64,000 nucleotides of DNA, from contig CAJTOK010000007.1 of assembly GCA_910577825.1 (NCBI GenBank), forward strand, positions 3,643 to 67,642. The letters are read 5' to 3'. Numbering within the stretch: position 1 is the stretch's first letter; every line of letters begins with the position of its first letter. Position numbers and translations under genes: made by a program. The notes beneath the pieces are model-generated. The model was not told the DNA's origin. It saw only the letters and a list, made by a program, of their open reading frames with translations, and did not search any database. The stretch is from an uncultured Lachnospiraceae bacterium. Its GTDB lineage: Bacteria; Bacillota; Clostridia; Lachnospirales; Lachnospiraceae. Positions 1 to 8,035 of this stretch are shown in pieces.

Positions 1-30
1 CACCCCTGCTCTTAACGCTGTGTTGTTCAT
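1..30 (-). CDS. 5' end of an unidentified gene (partial at left edge)
   Basis: Only ten codons are visible, starting MNNTALRAGV, before the window ends. The start is supported by a strong ribosome-binding site (AAAGGAGG) ending eight bases upstream of the ATG. It follows the ppdK transcript terminators on the same strand, so it is probably an independent downstream gene. The product cannot be identified from ten residues. Confidence 0.6.
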   Translation of the reverse strand, partial: MNNTALRAGV

Positions 31-67
31 GTCTGAACCTCCTTTGATTATTTTGTTTGTGTATATA

Positions 68-106
68 AAAAGGACTCTATCCTTTGTTTGGGATAGAATC
101 CTCTGA
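68..106 (-). terminator. Rho-independent terminator (second, downstream of ppdK)
   Basis: Read on the minus strand, AGGATTCTATCC and GGATAGAGTCCT pair around a short CAAACAAA loop, and the stem runs into TTTTTATATA. There is one G-T type mismatch in the stem. It stands just upstream of the ribosome-binding site of the left-edge gene, so it isolates that gene from readthrough; an attenuation role is also possible. Confidence 0.6.
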
Positions 107-116
107 AAAAACCACG

Positions 117-151
117 AAAAAAGGGGAAAACTCTTAAATGAATTTTCCCCT
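117..151 (-). terminator. Rho-independent terminator of the ppdK transcript
   Basis: On the minus strand AGGGGAAAA pairs with TTTTCCCCT around a loop rich in A and T, directly followed by a run of six T. It lies a few bases after the stop of the small reading frame at 157-273, and about 130 bases after the ppdK stop. Confidence 0.75.
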
Positions 152-156
152 AATCG

Positions 157-273
157 TTAAAGATAGATTTTACAAACGAAATCCTCAAAGCGGTTCGCCT
201 TTGTGTACTCCGGACGATGTGCCATAAAATCATTCACATCAGCTCTGGTTATCAGATACTCCGTAAAGTACAT
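157..273 (-). CDS. possible 38-aa peptide between ppdK and its terminator
   Basis: The reading frame runs from an ATG 12 bases beyond the ppdK stop to a TAA just before the terminator. The peptide begins MYFTEYLITRADVNDFMAH and contains several charged residues and an aromatic C-terminus. There is no convincing ribosome-binding site. The region between ppdK and the terminator is longer than needed, which is why I list it. It could be a short functional peptide, a remnant of the C-terminus of a lost gene, or chance. No family is recognised. Confidence 0.25.
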   Translation of the reverse strand: MYFTEYLITRADVNDFMAHRPEYTKANRFEDFVCKIYL

Positions 274-284
274 ATATTTGTAAT

Positions 285-2918
285 CTACTTTCCTACATTG
301 TTTATCGCTGCCTGTGCTGCTGCAAGTCTTGCAATTGGCACACGGAATGGAGAGCATGATACATAATCCAGTCCTATTTTATGGCAGAATTCTACTGATG
401 AAGGGTCACCGCCGTGCTCACCGCAGATACCGCAATGGAGTGAAGGGCGTGTTTTCTTTCCTTTTTCGATTGCCATTTCCATAAGCTGTCCGACACCTGT
501 CTGGTCAAGTTTTGCAAATGGGTCGTTTTCAAAGATTTTTGCATCATAGTAAGCATCAAGGAATTTGCCTGCATCATCACGTGAGAAGCCAAATGTCATC
601 TGTGTAAGGTCGTTTGTACCAAAGCAGAAGAATTCAGCTTCTGAAGCAATATCGTCTGCTGTAAGTGCAGCACGTGGTATTTCAATCATTGTGCCTACTT
701 CATATTTCATATCGCTGCCTGCTGCTGCGATTTCGGCATCTGCTGTTTCTACTACTATTTTCTTAACAACTTTAAGTTCTTTGATGTCGCCAATAAGCGG
801 AATCATGATTTCAGGCTCTACTGTCCAGTCTGGATGTGCCTTCTTTACATTTATAGCTGCACGGATTACTGCTGTTGTCTGCATCTTGGCAATTTCTGGA
901 TAGGTTACAGCAAGACGGCATCCACGGTGTCCCATCATAGGGTTGAATTCATGGAGTGATTCAATAATTGTCTTGATGTCTTCAACTGTTTTACCCTTTG
1001 CATCTGCAAGTTTCTTAATATCAGCCTCTTCTGTTGGAACAAATTCATGGAGAGGAGGGTCTAAGAAACGGATTGTTACAGGATTTCCTTCAAGTGCTTC
1101 ATATAATTTCTCAAAGTCACCCTGCTGGTAAGGAAGAATCTTTGCAAGTGCTTCTTCTCTTTCTTCTATTGTGTCTGAACAAATCATTTCACGGAATGCG
1201 TCAATCCTGTCACCTTCAAAGAACATATGCTCTGTACGGCAAAGACCGATGCCTTCTGCACCAAGTTCACGTGCTTTCTTGGCATCTGCTGGTGTATCAG
1301 CATTTGTACGTACTTTAAGCTTCCTGTACTTGTCAGCCCATGCCATGATACGTCCAAATTCGCCAGCGATTGTAGCATCTACTGTTGGGATAATGCCATC
1401 GTAGATATTACCTGTAGAACCGTCAATCGAAATCTCTGAACCTTCTGTATAGGTCTTGCCTGCAAGCGTGAATTTCTTGTTCTCTTCGTCCATAGCGATA
1501 TCGCCACAGCCGGATACACAGCATGTACCCATGCCACGTGCAACTACGGCAGCGTGTGATGTCATGCCGCCACGTACTGTAAGGATACCCTGTGAAGCTT
1601 TCATTCCTTCGATATCCTCTGGTGATGTTTCAAGACGTACAAGTACGACTTTCTCTCCTCTTGCAGCCCATTCTTTAGCGTCTTCTGCTGAGAATACAAC
1701 CTTGCCGCATGCTGCCCCTGGTGATGCACCAAGTGCTTTTGCAACTGGTTCTGCTTTCTTAAGTGCAGCTGCGTCAAACTGTGGGTGGAGAAGTGTATCA
1801 AGGTTACGTGGGTCAATCATTGCTACTGCTTCTTCTTCTGTCCTCATGCCCTCATCAACAAGGTCACATGCAATCTTTAAAGCAGCCTGTGCTGTCCTCT
1901 TGCCATTACGTGTCTGTAACATATAGAGTTTCTTGTTCTCAACAGTAAACTCCATATCCTGCATATCCCTGTAGTGGTTTTCAAGTGTGCTGCATACCTT
2001 TTCAAATTCAGCAAATGCCTCTGGAAATTCTTCTGCCATTTTTGCAATAGGCATAGGGGTACGCACACCAGCAACAACGTCTTCGCCCTGGGCATTGATA
2101 AGAAATTCGCCCATAAGCTTCTTCTCGCCTGTAGCAGGGTCACGTGTAAATGCAACACCTGTGCCGCAGTCATCGCCCATATTGCCAAATGCCATGCTCT
2201 GTACGTTTACAGCAGTACCCCATGAATAAGGGATATCATTGTCACGGCGGTATACATTTGCACGAGGGTTGTCCCATGAACGGAATACAGCTTTAACAGC
2301 ACCCATTAACTGCTCTTTTGGGTCGTCAGGGAAGTCTGTGCCAATCTTTGCTTTGTACTCAGCTTTAAACTGTGAAGCAAGTTCTTTAAGGTCGTCAGCA
2401 GTAAGGTCTACGTCATAAGTAACACCTTTGTCAGCTTTCATCTTATCAATAAGTTCTTCAAAGTATTTCTTGCCAACTTCCATAACTACGTCTGAATACA
2501 TCTGGATAAACCTTCTGTAGCAGTCCCATGCCCAGCGTGCATTGCCTGATTTTTCAGCAATAACATTAACAACTGTTTCATTAAGCCCGAGGTTAAGAAT
2601 AGTATCCATCATACCAGGCATAGAAGCCCTTGCTCCTGAACGTACAGATACAAGAAGAGGATTTTCATTGTCACCAAATTTCTTTCCTGTAATCTCCTCC
2701 ATCTTTACAATGTACTCATTAATCTGTGCCTGAATCTCTTCATTGATTTCACGGCCATCTTCATAATACTGTGTACAAGCCTCTGTTGTAATAGTGAAAC
2801 CCTGTGGCACTGGAAGCCCAAGGCTTGTCATTTCAGCAAGGTTAGCACCTTTACCACCAAGAAGCTCACGCATGTTTGCATTTCCTTCACTGAACAAATA
2901 AACCCATTTGTTTGCCAT
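285..2918 (-). CDS. ppdK: pyruvate, phosphate dikinase
   Basis: This enzyme interconverts pyruvate, ATP and phosphate with phosphoenolpyruvate, AMP and pyrophosphate in the cytoplasm. In anaerobic clostridia it usually serves PPi-linked glycolysis or gluconeogenesis. The length (877 aa) is normal for the bacterial family. The N-terminal ATP-grasp part starts with GGKGANLAEMTSLGLPVP. The phosphohistidine domain carries GGMTSHAAVVARGMG near residue 455. The C-terminal PEP/pyruvate barrel ends with the SLHCGICGEHGGDP motif that holds the catalytic cysteine. The start is supported by AGGAGGTAAC upstream. The gene is monocistronic, with a long leader upstream and two terminators downstream. No defects are seen. 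Confidence 0.97.
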   Translation of the reverse strand: MANKWVYLFSEGNANMRELLGGKGANLAEMTSLGLPVPQGFTITTEACTQYYEDGREINEEIQAQINEYIVKMEEITGKKFGDNENPLLVSVRSGARASMPGMMDTILNLGLNETVVNVIAEKSGNARWAWDCYRRFIQMYSDVVMEVGKKYFEELIDKMKADKGVTYDVDLTADDLKELASQFKAEYKAKIGTDFPDDPKEQLMGAVKAVFRSWDNPRANVYRRDNDIPYSWGTAVNVQSMAFGNMGDDCGTGVAFTRDPATGEKKLMGEFLINAQGEDVVAGVRTPMPIAKMAEEFPEAFAEFEKVCSTLENHYRDMQDMEFTVENKKLYMLQTRNGKRTAQAALKIACDLVDEGMRTEEEAVAMIDPRNLDTLLHPQFDAAALKKAEPVAKALGASPGAACGKVVFSAEDAKEWAARGEKVVLVRLETSPEDIEGMKASQGILTVRGGMTSHAAVVARGMGTCCVSGCGDIAMDEENKKFTLAGKTYTEGSEISIDGSTGNIYDGIIPTVDATIAGEFGRIMAWADKYRKLKVRTNADTPADAKKARELGAEGIGLCRTEHMFFEGDRIDAFREMICSDTIEEREEALAKILPYQQGDFEKLYEALEGNPVTIRFLDPPLHEFVPTEEADIKKLADAKGKTVEDIKTIIESLHEFNPMMGHRGCRLAVTYPEIAKMQTTAVIRAAINVKKAHPDWTVEPEIMIPLIGDIKELKVVKKIVVETADAEIAAAGSDMKYEVGTMIEIPRAALTADDIASEAEFFCFGTNDLTQMTFGFSRDDAGKFLDAYYDAKIFENDPFAKLDQTGVGQLMEMAIEKGKKTRPSLHCGICGEHGGDPSSVEFCHKIGLDYVSCSPFRVPIARLAAAQAAINNVGK

Positions 2919-3163
2919 TAAAAGTTACCTCCTAAAGATAATTGATTTTAGCGGTACTATACCGCACATCTGGCTTGTCCAGACCTGCCCCTGCCGGCAT
3001 ATGCCTTTATAATGGCAATATATTGCCATGGCATATATTGCCAGTACCAGGCACTATAAGCATGTCCTCTAAAGATACAAAAATATACTAATATACTCTG
3101 GCCAGTCCCCATATAGCACTGTATCTGGCGGTTATTGCTTAAATCTGGAAAGCTGCTATAAAC
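2919..3163 (-). promoter_or_regulatory. long ppdK leader with tandem palindromes
   Basis: About 240 bases separate the likely promoter (3164-3191) from the ppdK start, far more than a normal leader here. The stretch holds a perfect 16-base palindrome TGGCAATATATTGCCA at 3013-3028, immediately followed by TGGCATATATTGCCA at 3029-3043, an almost identical copy with one base missing. Then comes TGCCAGTACCAGGCA at 3039-3053. These could be stacked operator half-sites or alternative RNA hairpins. No known riboswitch class is recognised. No gene is seen in this stretch. Confidence 0.45.
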
Positions 3164-3191
3164 AGTATACCATATATATTGAAAATGTAAA
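3164..3191 (-). promoter_or_regulatory. candidate sigma-A promoter of ppdK
   Basis: On the minus strand TTTACA (3186-3191) and TATACT (3164-3169) are separated by 16 bases. The -10 box is a one-base departure from consensus and the upstream side is rich in A and T. Transcription would begin near 3157. Confidence 0.5.
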
Positions 3192-3318
3192 AAGTTTTTT
3201 TTCAATTTTCTTCATTTTTTAGAAAAATTTTACTCTGTTATATATATAAATCCATCCTGCAGCCAGCAGAACCACTAAAAGCCCTGGAATATAGCTGCAA
3301 AATTTGAAATATTAATTA

Positions 3319-3348
3319 TTGACTAAAGCTGTTTTACTGCTATATAAT
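3319..3348 (+). promoter_or_regulatory. sigma-A promoter of the ABC substrate-binding lipoprotein gene
   Basis: TTGACT at 3319-3324 and a perfect TATAAT at 3343-3348 are 18 bases apart. The start codon follows about 40 bases later, behind GGAGG. Together with the ppdK promoter this makes the gap between the two genes a divergent control region. Confidence 0.7.
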
Positions 3349-3389
3349 AGTTCCGTTACAGGTAATTTTTTAAATGATGGAGGAAAGTG

Positions 3390-4430
3390 ATGAAACTTAG
3401 CAAAAAAATAATATCCGTACTGACAGCTGTGGCAATGATGACAACGCTTGCAGCATGTGGCAATGATGGTGGTTCTGCCGGTTCTAAGAACAATGCCGGC
3501 AATGGCAGCAGTTCTGTCCAGAGCCAGGGTTCTTCTGGCGGCGGGAACAAGGTTTACCATATCGGCATATGCCAGCTCAGGGAGCATGAAGCCCTTGATG
3601 CTGCAACAAAGGGTTTCCAGGATGCACTTACAGAAAAGCTTGGTGAAGGAAATGTTGAATTTGACCTTCAGAATGCACAGGGTGAAGCTACTAACTGTTC
3701 TACAATATGCAATGGTTTTGTAACCAGCAATGTAGACCTTATTATGGCAAATGCTACAGGTGCACTACAGGCAGCAGTTACGGCAACAAACAGCATTCCA
3801 ATTCTTGGGACGTCAATAACTAATTATGCTACAGCCTTAAACCTTTCTGGCTGGGAAGGGCACACTGGCACTAATGTATCAGGGACATCTGACCTTGCAC
3901 CTATTGGCCAGCAGGAAGACCTGATACTTGAAGTCCTGCCTGATGTAAAAACAGTTGGCATTGCTTACTGTTCATCAGAGCCAAATTCATCATACCAGGC
4001 AGGCCTTATGAAGGAAGCCCTTGATGCAGACAATATTGCTTATAAGGAGTATACTGCAGCTGATTCTAATGAAATACAGTCTGTACTTACAACAGCATGT
4101 GATGAATGTGATGCGCTTTATATCCCTACTGACAATACATTTGCTTCCAGTGTTGAAACAATTAAGAATGTAGTAGTGCCGGCAGGCATCCCGCTTTTTG
4201 CTGGTGAGGCTGGCATATGTGCAGCAGGTGTTGCAACTCTTTCTATAAGTTACTATGATATAGGGAAATTAACAGGAGAAATGGCTTATGATATCCTTGT
4301 AAATGGAAAAGATGCAGGTACTATGGATATCCAGACTGCGCCAAATGTTACTAAGCTTTATAATAAAGAAATCTGTGAAACCCTTAATATAACAGTTCCT
4401 GATGGTTATGAAGAGTTAAAAACAGAATAA
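3390..4430 (+). CDS. ABC transporter substrate-binding lipoprotein (ABC_sub_bind/TrpX family)
   Basis: This is a secreted, lipid-anchored solute receptor of about 346 aa. A signal peptide of about 23 residues ends in the lipobox LAAC, followed by a Gly/Ser/Asn-rich linker and a two-lobed periplasmic-binding fold typical of the ABC_sub_bind family, often aromatic amino-acid or purine-like ligands. GTG at 3387 is in frame, but the ATG at 3390 sits at better spacing from GGAGG. The usual partner permease and ATPase are absent, because the next gene is glyS on the other strand. The ligand therefore cannot be guessed from context, and the protein must work with a transporter encoded elsewhere or as an orphan receptor. 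Confidence 0.88.
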   Translation: MKLSKKIISVLTAVAMMTTLAACGNDGGSAGSKNNAGNGSSSVQSQGSSGGGNKVYHIGICQLREHEALDAATKGFQDALTEKLGEGNVEFDLQNAQGEATNCSTICNGFVTSNVDLIMANATGALQAAVTATNSIPILGTSITNYATALNLSGWEGHTGTNVSGTSDLAPIGQQEDLILEVLPDVKTVGIAYCSSEPNSSYQAGLMKEALDADNIAYKEYTAADSNEIQSVLTTACDECDALYIPTDNTFASSVETIKNVVVPAGIPLFAGEAGICAAGVATLSISYYDIGKLTGEMAYDILVNGKDAGTMDIQTAPNVTKLYNKEICETLNITVPDGYEELKTE

Positions 4431-4466
4431 TAATTCCAATGAAACCAGCATGTAGTGCTGTATGCT

Positions 4467-4501
4467 AAAACGGGGGCAGATAATATATCTGCTCCCGTTT
4501 G
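4467..4501. terminator. bidirectional terminator between convergent lipoprotein gene and glyS
   Basis: A stem of roughly 15 base pairs, with arms AAACGGGGGCAGATA and TATCTGCTCCCGTTT, lies between the two converging genes. The minus-strand reading leads into TTTTAG and the plus-strand reading into a weaker T-run, so it probably serves glyS best and the lipoprotein gene second. Confidence 0.75.
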
Positions 4502-4540
4502 TATAAGAAATAATTTATATAAGAAATATATAGCCCTGCA

Positions 4541-5929
4541 TCAGAAGTCAAATTTGCCATCAAAATAAGATACAAGTTCTGTAATTTTAACACGTTCCTG
4601 CTCCATTGAGTCACGGTCACGTACTGTTACTGCGCCATCTTCTTCTGAATCAAAATCATATGTTATGCAGAACGGTGTCCCAATTTCGTCCTGGCGGCGG
4701 TAGCGCTTGCCTATATTTCCCCTGTCATCATATTCACAGTTATATAACCTGCTTAAATCCCCATAAATTTTTTCTGCCTGCTCCCCAAGTTTCTTTGACA
4801 GCGGAAGGACTGCAATTTTAACTGGTGCAATGGCAGGATGGAAGTGCATGATTGTACGCATGTCACCACCTTCAAGTTCTTCTTCATCATAAGCATTGCA
4901 TAGAAATGCAAGTGTTACACGGTCAGCGCCAAGTGAAGGTTCAATAACATAAGGAATATATTTTTCATTTAACTCATCATCAAAGTAAGCCATATCCTGG
5001 CCTGATACATTCTGGTGCTGTGTAAGGTCATAATCTGTACGGTCTGCTATGCCCCAGAGTTCACCCCAGCCAAATGGGAATAAAAATTCAATATCAGAAG
5101 TAGCTTTACTATAGAAAGAAAGTTCTTCTTTTGCATGGTCACGCACACGCATTTCTTCATCTTTTATGCCAAGGGATTTAAGCCAGTTTATACAGTAATC
5201 TTTCCAGTATGCAAACCATTCAAGGTCTGTACCAGGCTTGCAGAAAAATTCCAGTTCCATCTGCTCAAATTCCCTTATACGGAAAATAAAGTTGCCAGGA
5301 GTAATTTCGTTACGGAATGACTTGCCAGTCTGTGCTATGCCAAATGGCACTTTCTTACGTGATGTACGCTGTACATTTTTAAAGTTTACAAATATGCCCT
5401 GTGCTGTCTCCGGACGCAGGTAAACGGTGCTTTTTGCATCCTCTGTTACACCCTGGAATGTCTTAAACATAAGGTTAAACTGCCTTATATCAGTAAAATT
5501 ATGTTTTCCGCAGGAAGGACAGGCAATATTGTTATCATCAATATAAGCCTGCATCTTTTCATTAGTCCAGCCGTCAATGCTTCCCTCTGGCTCTATCCCG
5601 TTTTCTTTCATATAATCTTCAATAAGGTTATCTGCACGGAAACGTTCATGGCATTCCTTACAGTCCATAAGGGGGTCAGAAAAACTTCCAAGGTGGCCTG
5701 ATGCAACCCATGTCTGCGGGTTCATAAGGATAGCGCAGTCAATGCCAACATTGTACTTGTTTTCACGCACAAACTTTTTCCACCATGCCTGTTTTACATT
5801 ATTTTTAAGTTCAACACCAAGGTTTCCATAATCCCATGTATTTGCAAGCCCTCCATATATCTCTGAGCCTGGGTATATAAAGCCTCTTGCCTTTGACAGC
5901 GCAACTATTTTGTCCATTGTCTTTTCCAT
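4541..5929 (-). CDS. glyS: glycyl-tRNA synthetase, single-chain type
   Basis: This enzyme charges tRNA-Gly with glycine in the cytoplasm. At 462 aa it is the single-chain homodimeric class II form used by many Firmicutes, not the two-subunit GlyQ/GlyS form. Motifs seen include the N-terminal GFIYPGSEIYGGLANTWDYG, the class II motif 2 area near FRNEITPGNFIFRIREFEQM and motif 3 in SLGADRVTLAFL. A Zn-type pair CKECHERF and CPSCGKH lies in the insertion. The anticodon-binding domain is at the C-terminus. The start follows GGAGGAATTACA. It is the last gene of the insulinase-era-yqzL-recO-glyS run and lies 90 bases after recO. Confidence 0.96.
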   Translation of the reverse strand: MEKTMDKIVALSKARGFIYPGSEIYGGLANTWDYGNLGVELKNNVKQAWWKKFVRENKYNVGIDCAILMNPQTWVASGHLGSFSDPLMDCKECHERFRADNLIEDYMKENGIEPEGSIDGWTNEKMQAYIDDNNIACPSCGKHNFTDIRQFNLMFKTFQGVTEDAKSTVYLRPETAQGIFVNFKNVQRTSRKKVPFGIAQTGKSFRNEITPGNFIFRIREFEQMELEFFCKPGTDLEWFAYWKDYCINWLKSLGIKDEEMRVRDHAKEELSFYSKATSDIEFLFPFGWGELWGIADRTDYDLTQHQNVSGQDMAYFDDELNEKYIPYVIEPSLGADRVTLAFLCNAYDEEELEGGDMRTIMHFHPAIAPVKIAVLPLSKKLGEQAEKIYGDLSRLYNCEYDDRGNIGKRYRRQDEIGTPFCITYDFDSEEDGAVTVRDRDSMEQERVKITELVSYFDGKFDF

Positions 5930-6019
5930 TGTAATTCCTCCAATTTATATATTATGTTACATCACAATTACCATTTAATATATCATTACAATATAAAGAT
6001 TTCAAGACCATATTTAAAT

Positions 6020-6760
6020 TTATGCCAGAAATTCTGCTGATTTAAAATGGTGCGGCAGGTATCTTGCAAGGTATTTTTCCATAAAATTATTGATTTCATC
6101 CATTATGCTGTCCGACACGTTAAAAGTATACAGTTTGTTAAACTGGCTTGAAATAATATATTGCAGCGTATATCTTGCACCAGGGCTTAATTTTATTGGA
6201 TAGCGCAGCTGGCTGTCTTTTCCTGCACATTCCCCGCATACCAGCCCGCCCTCTGCCATATATACGTCAAATGCCTCACTTTTCCCACAGCGTACACATG
6301 AAAATACGCCTGGTGCTTCCCCCTGTATTGCCATAAACCGCAGTTCAAATATTCTTTTTATAAGTTTTACAGGGACTTTTCCTGCCTGTAATGCCCGGAA
6401 TGTTATGTACAAAAGCAGCAGTTCTTCATCTGCTTTTACATTTTCCCTTGTCAGGTGCCTTGCAATCTCTGTAAAATATGACGCATAACACATCAAATCA
6501 TAATCTTGTGCAAGGTTTCCAAAATAATTCCCTATTATGCCTGATTTTAAATAATATGAATTGCGTCCCTCATACAATCCAAATTCGCCAAATGTAAAAG
6601 GGACTGTACATGCAGAAAGGGCGCTGCCCTGTTTTCTTGCGCCCTGTGCAAATGCTGGTATCCTTCCTCTTTCCCTTGTAAGTATTTCAATCCTCTTATC
6701 ATACTCTTTTAACGGGGAAGAAACCAGTACCATACCTGTAAGATTAATAATGTCTTTCAA
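6020..6760 (-). CDS. recO: DNA repair protein RecO
   Basis: RecO loads RecA onto SSB-coated single strands together with RecR in recombinational repair. The 246-aa length is normal. The N-terminal OB-fold begins KDIINLTGMVLVSSPLKEYD, followed by the conserved TRERGRIPAFAQGARK stretch. A four-cysteine zinc site is visible as CVRC and CGEC near residues 160-180. The start is a TTG that overlaps the yqzL stop (TTGA) behind GGAGGG. A later ATG would cut off the conserved first strand, so TTG is preferred. The overlap shows translational coupling with yqzL. Confidence 0.93.
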   Translation of the reverse strand: MKDIINLTGMVLVSSPLKEYDKRIEILTRERGRIPAFAQGARKQGSALSACTVPFTFGEFGLYEGRNSYYLKSGIIGNYFGNLAQDYDLMCYASYFTEIARHLTRENVKADEELLLLYITFRALQAGKVPVKLIKRIFELRFMAIQGEAPGVFSCVRCGKSEAFDVYMAEGGLVCGECAGKDSQLRYPIKLSPGARYTLQYIISSQFNKLYTFNVSDSIMDEINNFMEKYLARYLPHHFKSAEFLA

Positions 6761-6963
6761 TCCAGCCCTCCATGCAAAAGTACCTGGCAGCCAGTTTTAG
6801 CAGTATGGGCAGATGCAGCTTCTGGTTTTGTTGTAAATACCAGTGCTGCCCTTGTGCCATCCGCTTTATTATGTGCCGCATATTCCACACAGCTGCGGTA
6901 TTCTAAGTAATCCTCAACCTTGCCTGAAACAGCAAATTTCTCCCAGCAATCTTTCTCTTCCAT
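6757..6963 (-). CDS. yqzL: YqzL-like small protein
   Basis: The first 25 residues (MEEKDCWEKFAVSGKVEDYL) match the YqzL pattern of W-x-x-F...GS/GK...YL-Y. The position between era and recO is the canonical yqzL position in Firmicutes. The usual protein is under 50 residues, while this one is 68 aa with a Gly/Ala/Thr-rich tail that has no recognised domain. The reading frame continues 11 codons upstream to 6996, but family length favours the internal ATG at 6963. The function of YqzL is unknown; I infer only co-expression with era and recO. Confidence 0.7.
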   Translation of the reverse strand: MEEKDCWEKFAVSGKVEDYLEYRSCVEYAAHNKADGTRAALVFTTKPEAASAHTAKTGCQVLLHGGLD

Positions 6964-7069
6964 GTTACCACCATACCTTTCCACAGCCTGCGCCAACAGG
7001 TATCCTGTGATAATATGATGGCTTTTATCCGGTTTTTATATACTGGTATCTTCTGTAAACCATTGTATA

Positions 7070-7981
7070 TTAATGCCAGTCAAAATCCTTCTTGTCATAC
7101 CCGAAATTCTTTATAAGGAAATCGCTGTTCCTCCAGTCCTTCTTTACCTTTACCCAGAGTTTAAGGTTAGTATGGCAGGCAAGCAGTGATTCAATATCCC
7201 TGCGTGCCTCTGACCCGATTTTCTTAAGCATGTTTCCCTGTTTTCCTATTATAATGCCCTTATGCGGGTTACGTTCACATATAATTGTGGCATCAATATC
7301 AATAATATTTCCTTTTGGGCGCTCTTTCATCCTTTCTATTGCAACAGCAATCCCGTGTGGCACTTCATCATTAAGGTTCCTTAGTGTCTTTTCACGTATC
7401 ATTTCCGCCACTATCTGGCGTTCTGGCTGGTCTGTTATTGTATCTTCATCATAGTAACAAGGGCCTTGCGGCAGATATCTTATAACAGTATTTATAAGGT
7501 CATCTGTATTTTCGCCACTCAGGGCAGAAACAGGTATAATCTCTGCAAAACCTGCTATATCTTTATAGGCATCTATAAATTTAAGGATTTCTGCCTTATT
7601 TACGGTATCTATTTTATTGATAACAAGTATTACAGGTATATCTGTTTTCCCTATACATTCTGCAATATGCCTCTCACCAGCCCCTATAAATGTTGAGGGT
7701 TCTACAAGCCATAATATTAAATCAACTTCTTTTAATGTCCTCTCTGCAACAGAAACCATATATTCGCCAAGTTTGTTTTTAGCTTTATGTATGCCTGGTG
7801 TGTCAAGGAAAATTACTTGTCCTTCTTTACATGTGTATACAGTCTGTATGCGGTTCCTGGTTGTCTGCGGCTTGCTTGAAGTAATAGCTATCTTCTGCCC
7901 TACAAGCGTATTCATAAGTGTTGATTTGCCGACATTGGGTCTTCCTATAAGGGTTACAAATCCTGATTTAAACTTACCCAT
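7070..7981 (-). CDS. era: GTPase Era (16S rRNA maturation)
   Basis: Era is an essential GTPase that binds the 3' end of 16S rRNA and helps 30S assembly. The 303-aa protein shows the G1 loop GRPNVGKST, the switch I region with TTRNRIQ, G3 in DTPGIHK, G4 as NKID and G5 as SALSG. The C-terminal KH domain contains the GIIIGKQGNMLKKIG loop. An in-frame ATG at 7993 forms part of the ribosome-binding site itself (ATGGAGGACTTAATG), so the ATG at 7981 is chosen, which also matches the family N-terminus MGKFKSGFVTLIG. It lies in the run that leads to yqzL, recO and glyS. Confidence 0.96.
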   Translation of the reverse strand: MGKFKSGFVTLIGRPNVGKSTLMNTLVGQKIAITSSKPQTTRNRIQTVYTCKEGQVIFLDTPGIHKAKNKLGEYMVSVAERTLKEVDLILWLVEPSTFIGAGERHIAECIGKTDIPVILVINKIDTVNKAEILKFIDAYKDIAGFAEIIPVSALSGENTDDLINTVIRYLPQGPCYYDEDTITDQPERQIVAEMIREKTLRNLNDEVPHGIAVAIERMKERPKGNIIDIDATIICERNPHKGIIIGKQGNMLKKIGSEARRDIESLLACHTNLKLWVKVKKDWRNSDFLIKNFGYDKKDFDWH

Positions 7982-8003
7982 TAAGTCCTCCATTCCATAT
8001 AAA

Positions 8004-8029
8004 CTGTACTGGCAGGACTGCCAGTACAG
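8004..8029. other. perfect inverted repeat between the M16C gene and era
   Basis: CTGTACTGGCAG and CTGCCAGTACAG form a perfect 12-base-pair stem with a two-base loop in the short gap between the two genes. On the minus strand it is followed only by TTTAT, so it could be a weak terminator, an mRNA-stabilising hairpin at the end of the upstream gene, or a processing site that sets different levels for the two genes. Confidence 0.6.
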
Positions 8030-8035
8030 CCAAAA

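Noticed and set aside
1456..1926. 156-aa plus-strand frame opposite ppdK
   Set aside because: It is a shadow of the conserved ppdK frame with no start signal and no recognised sequence.
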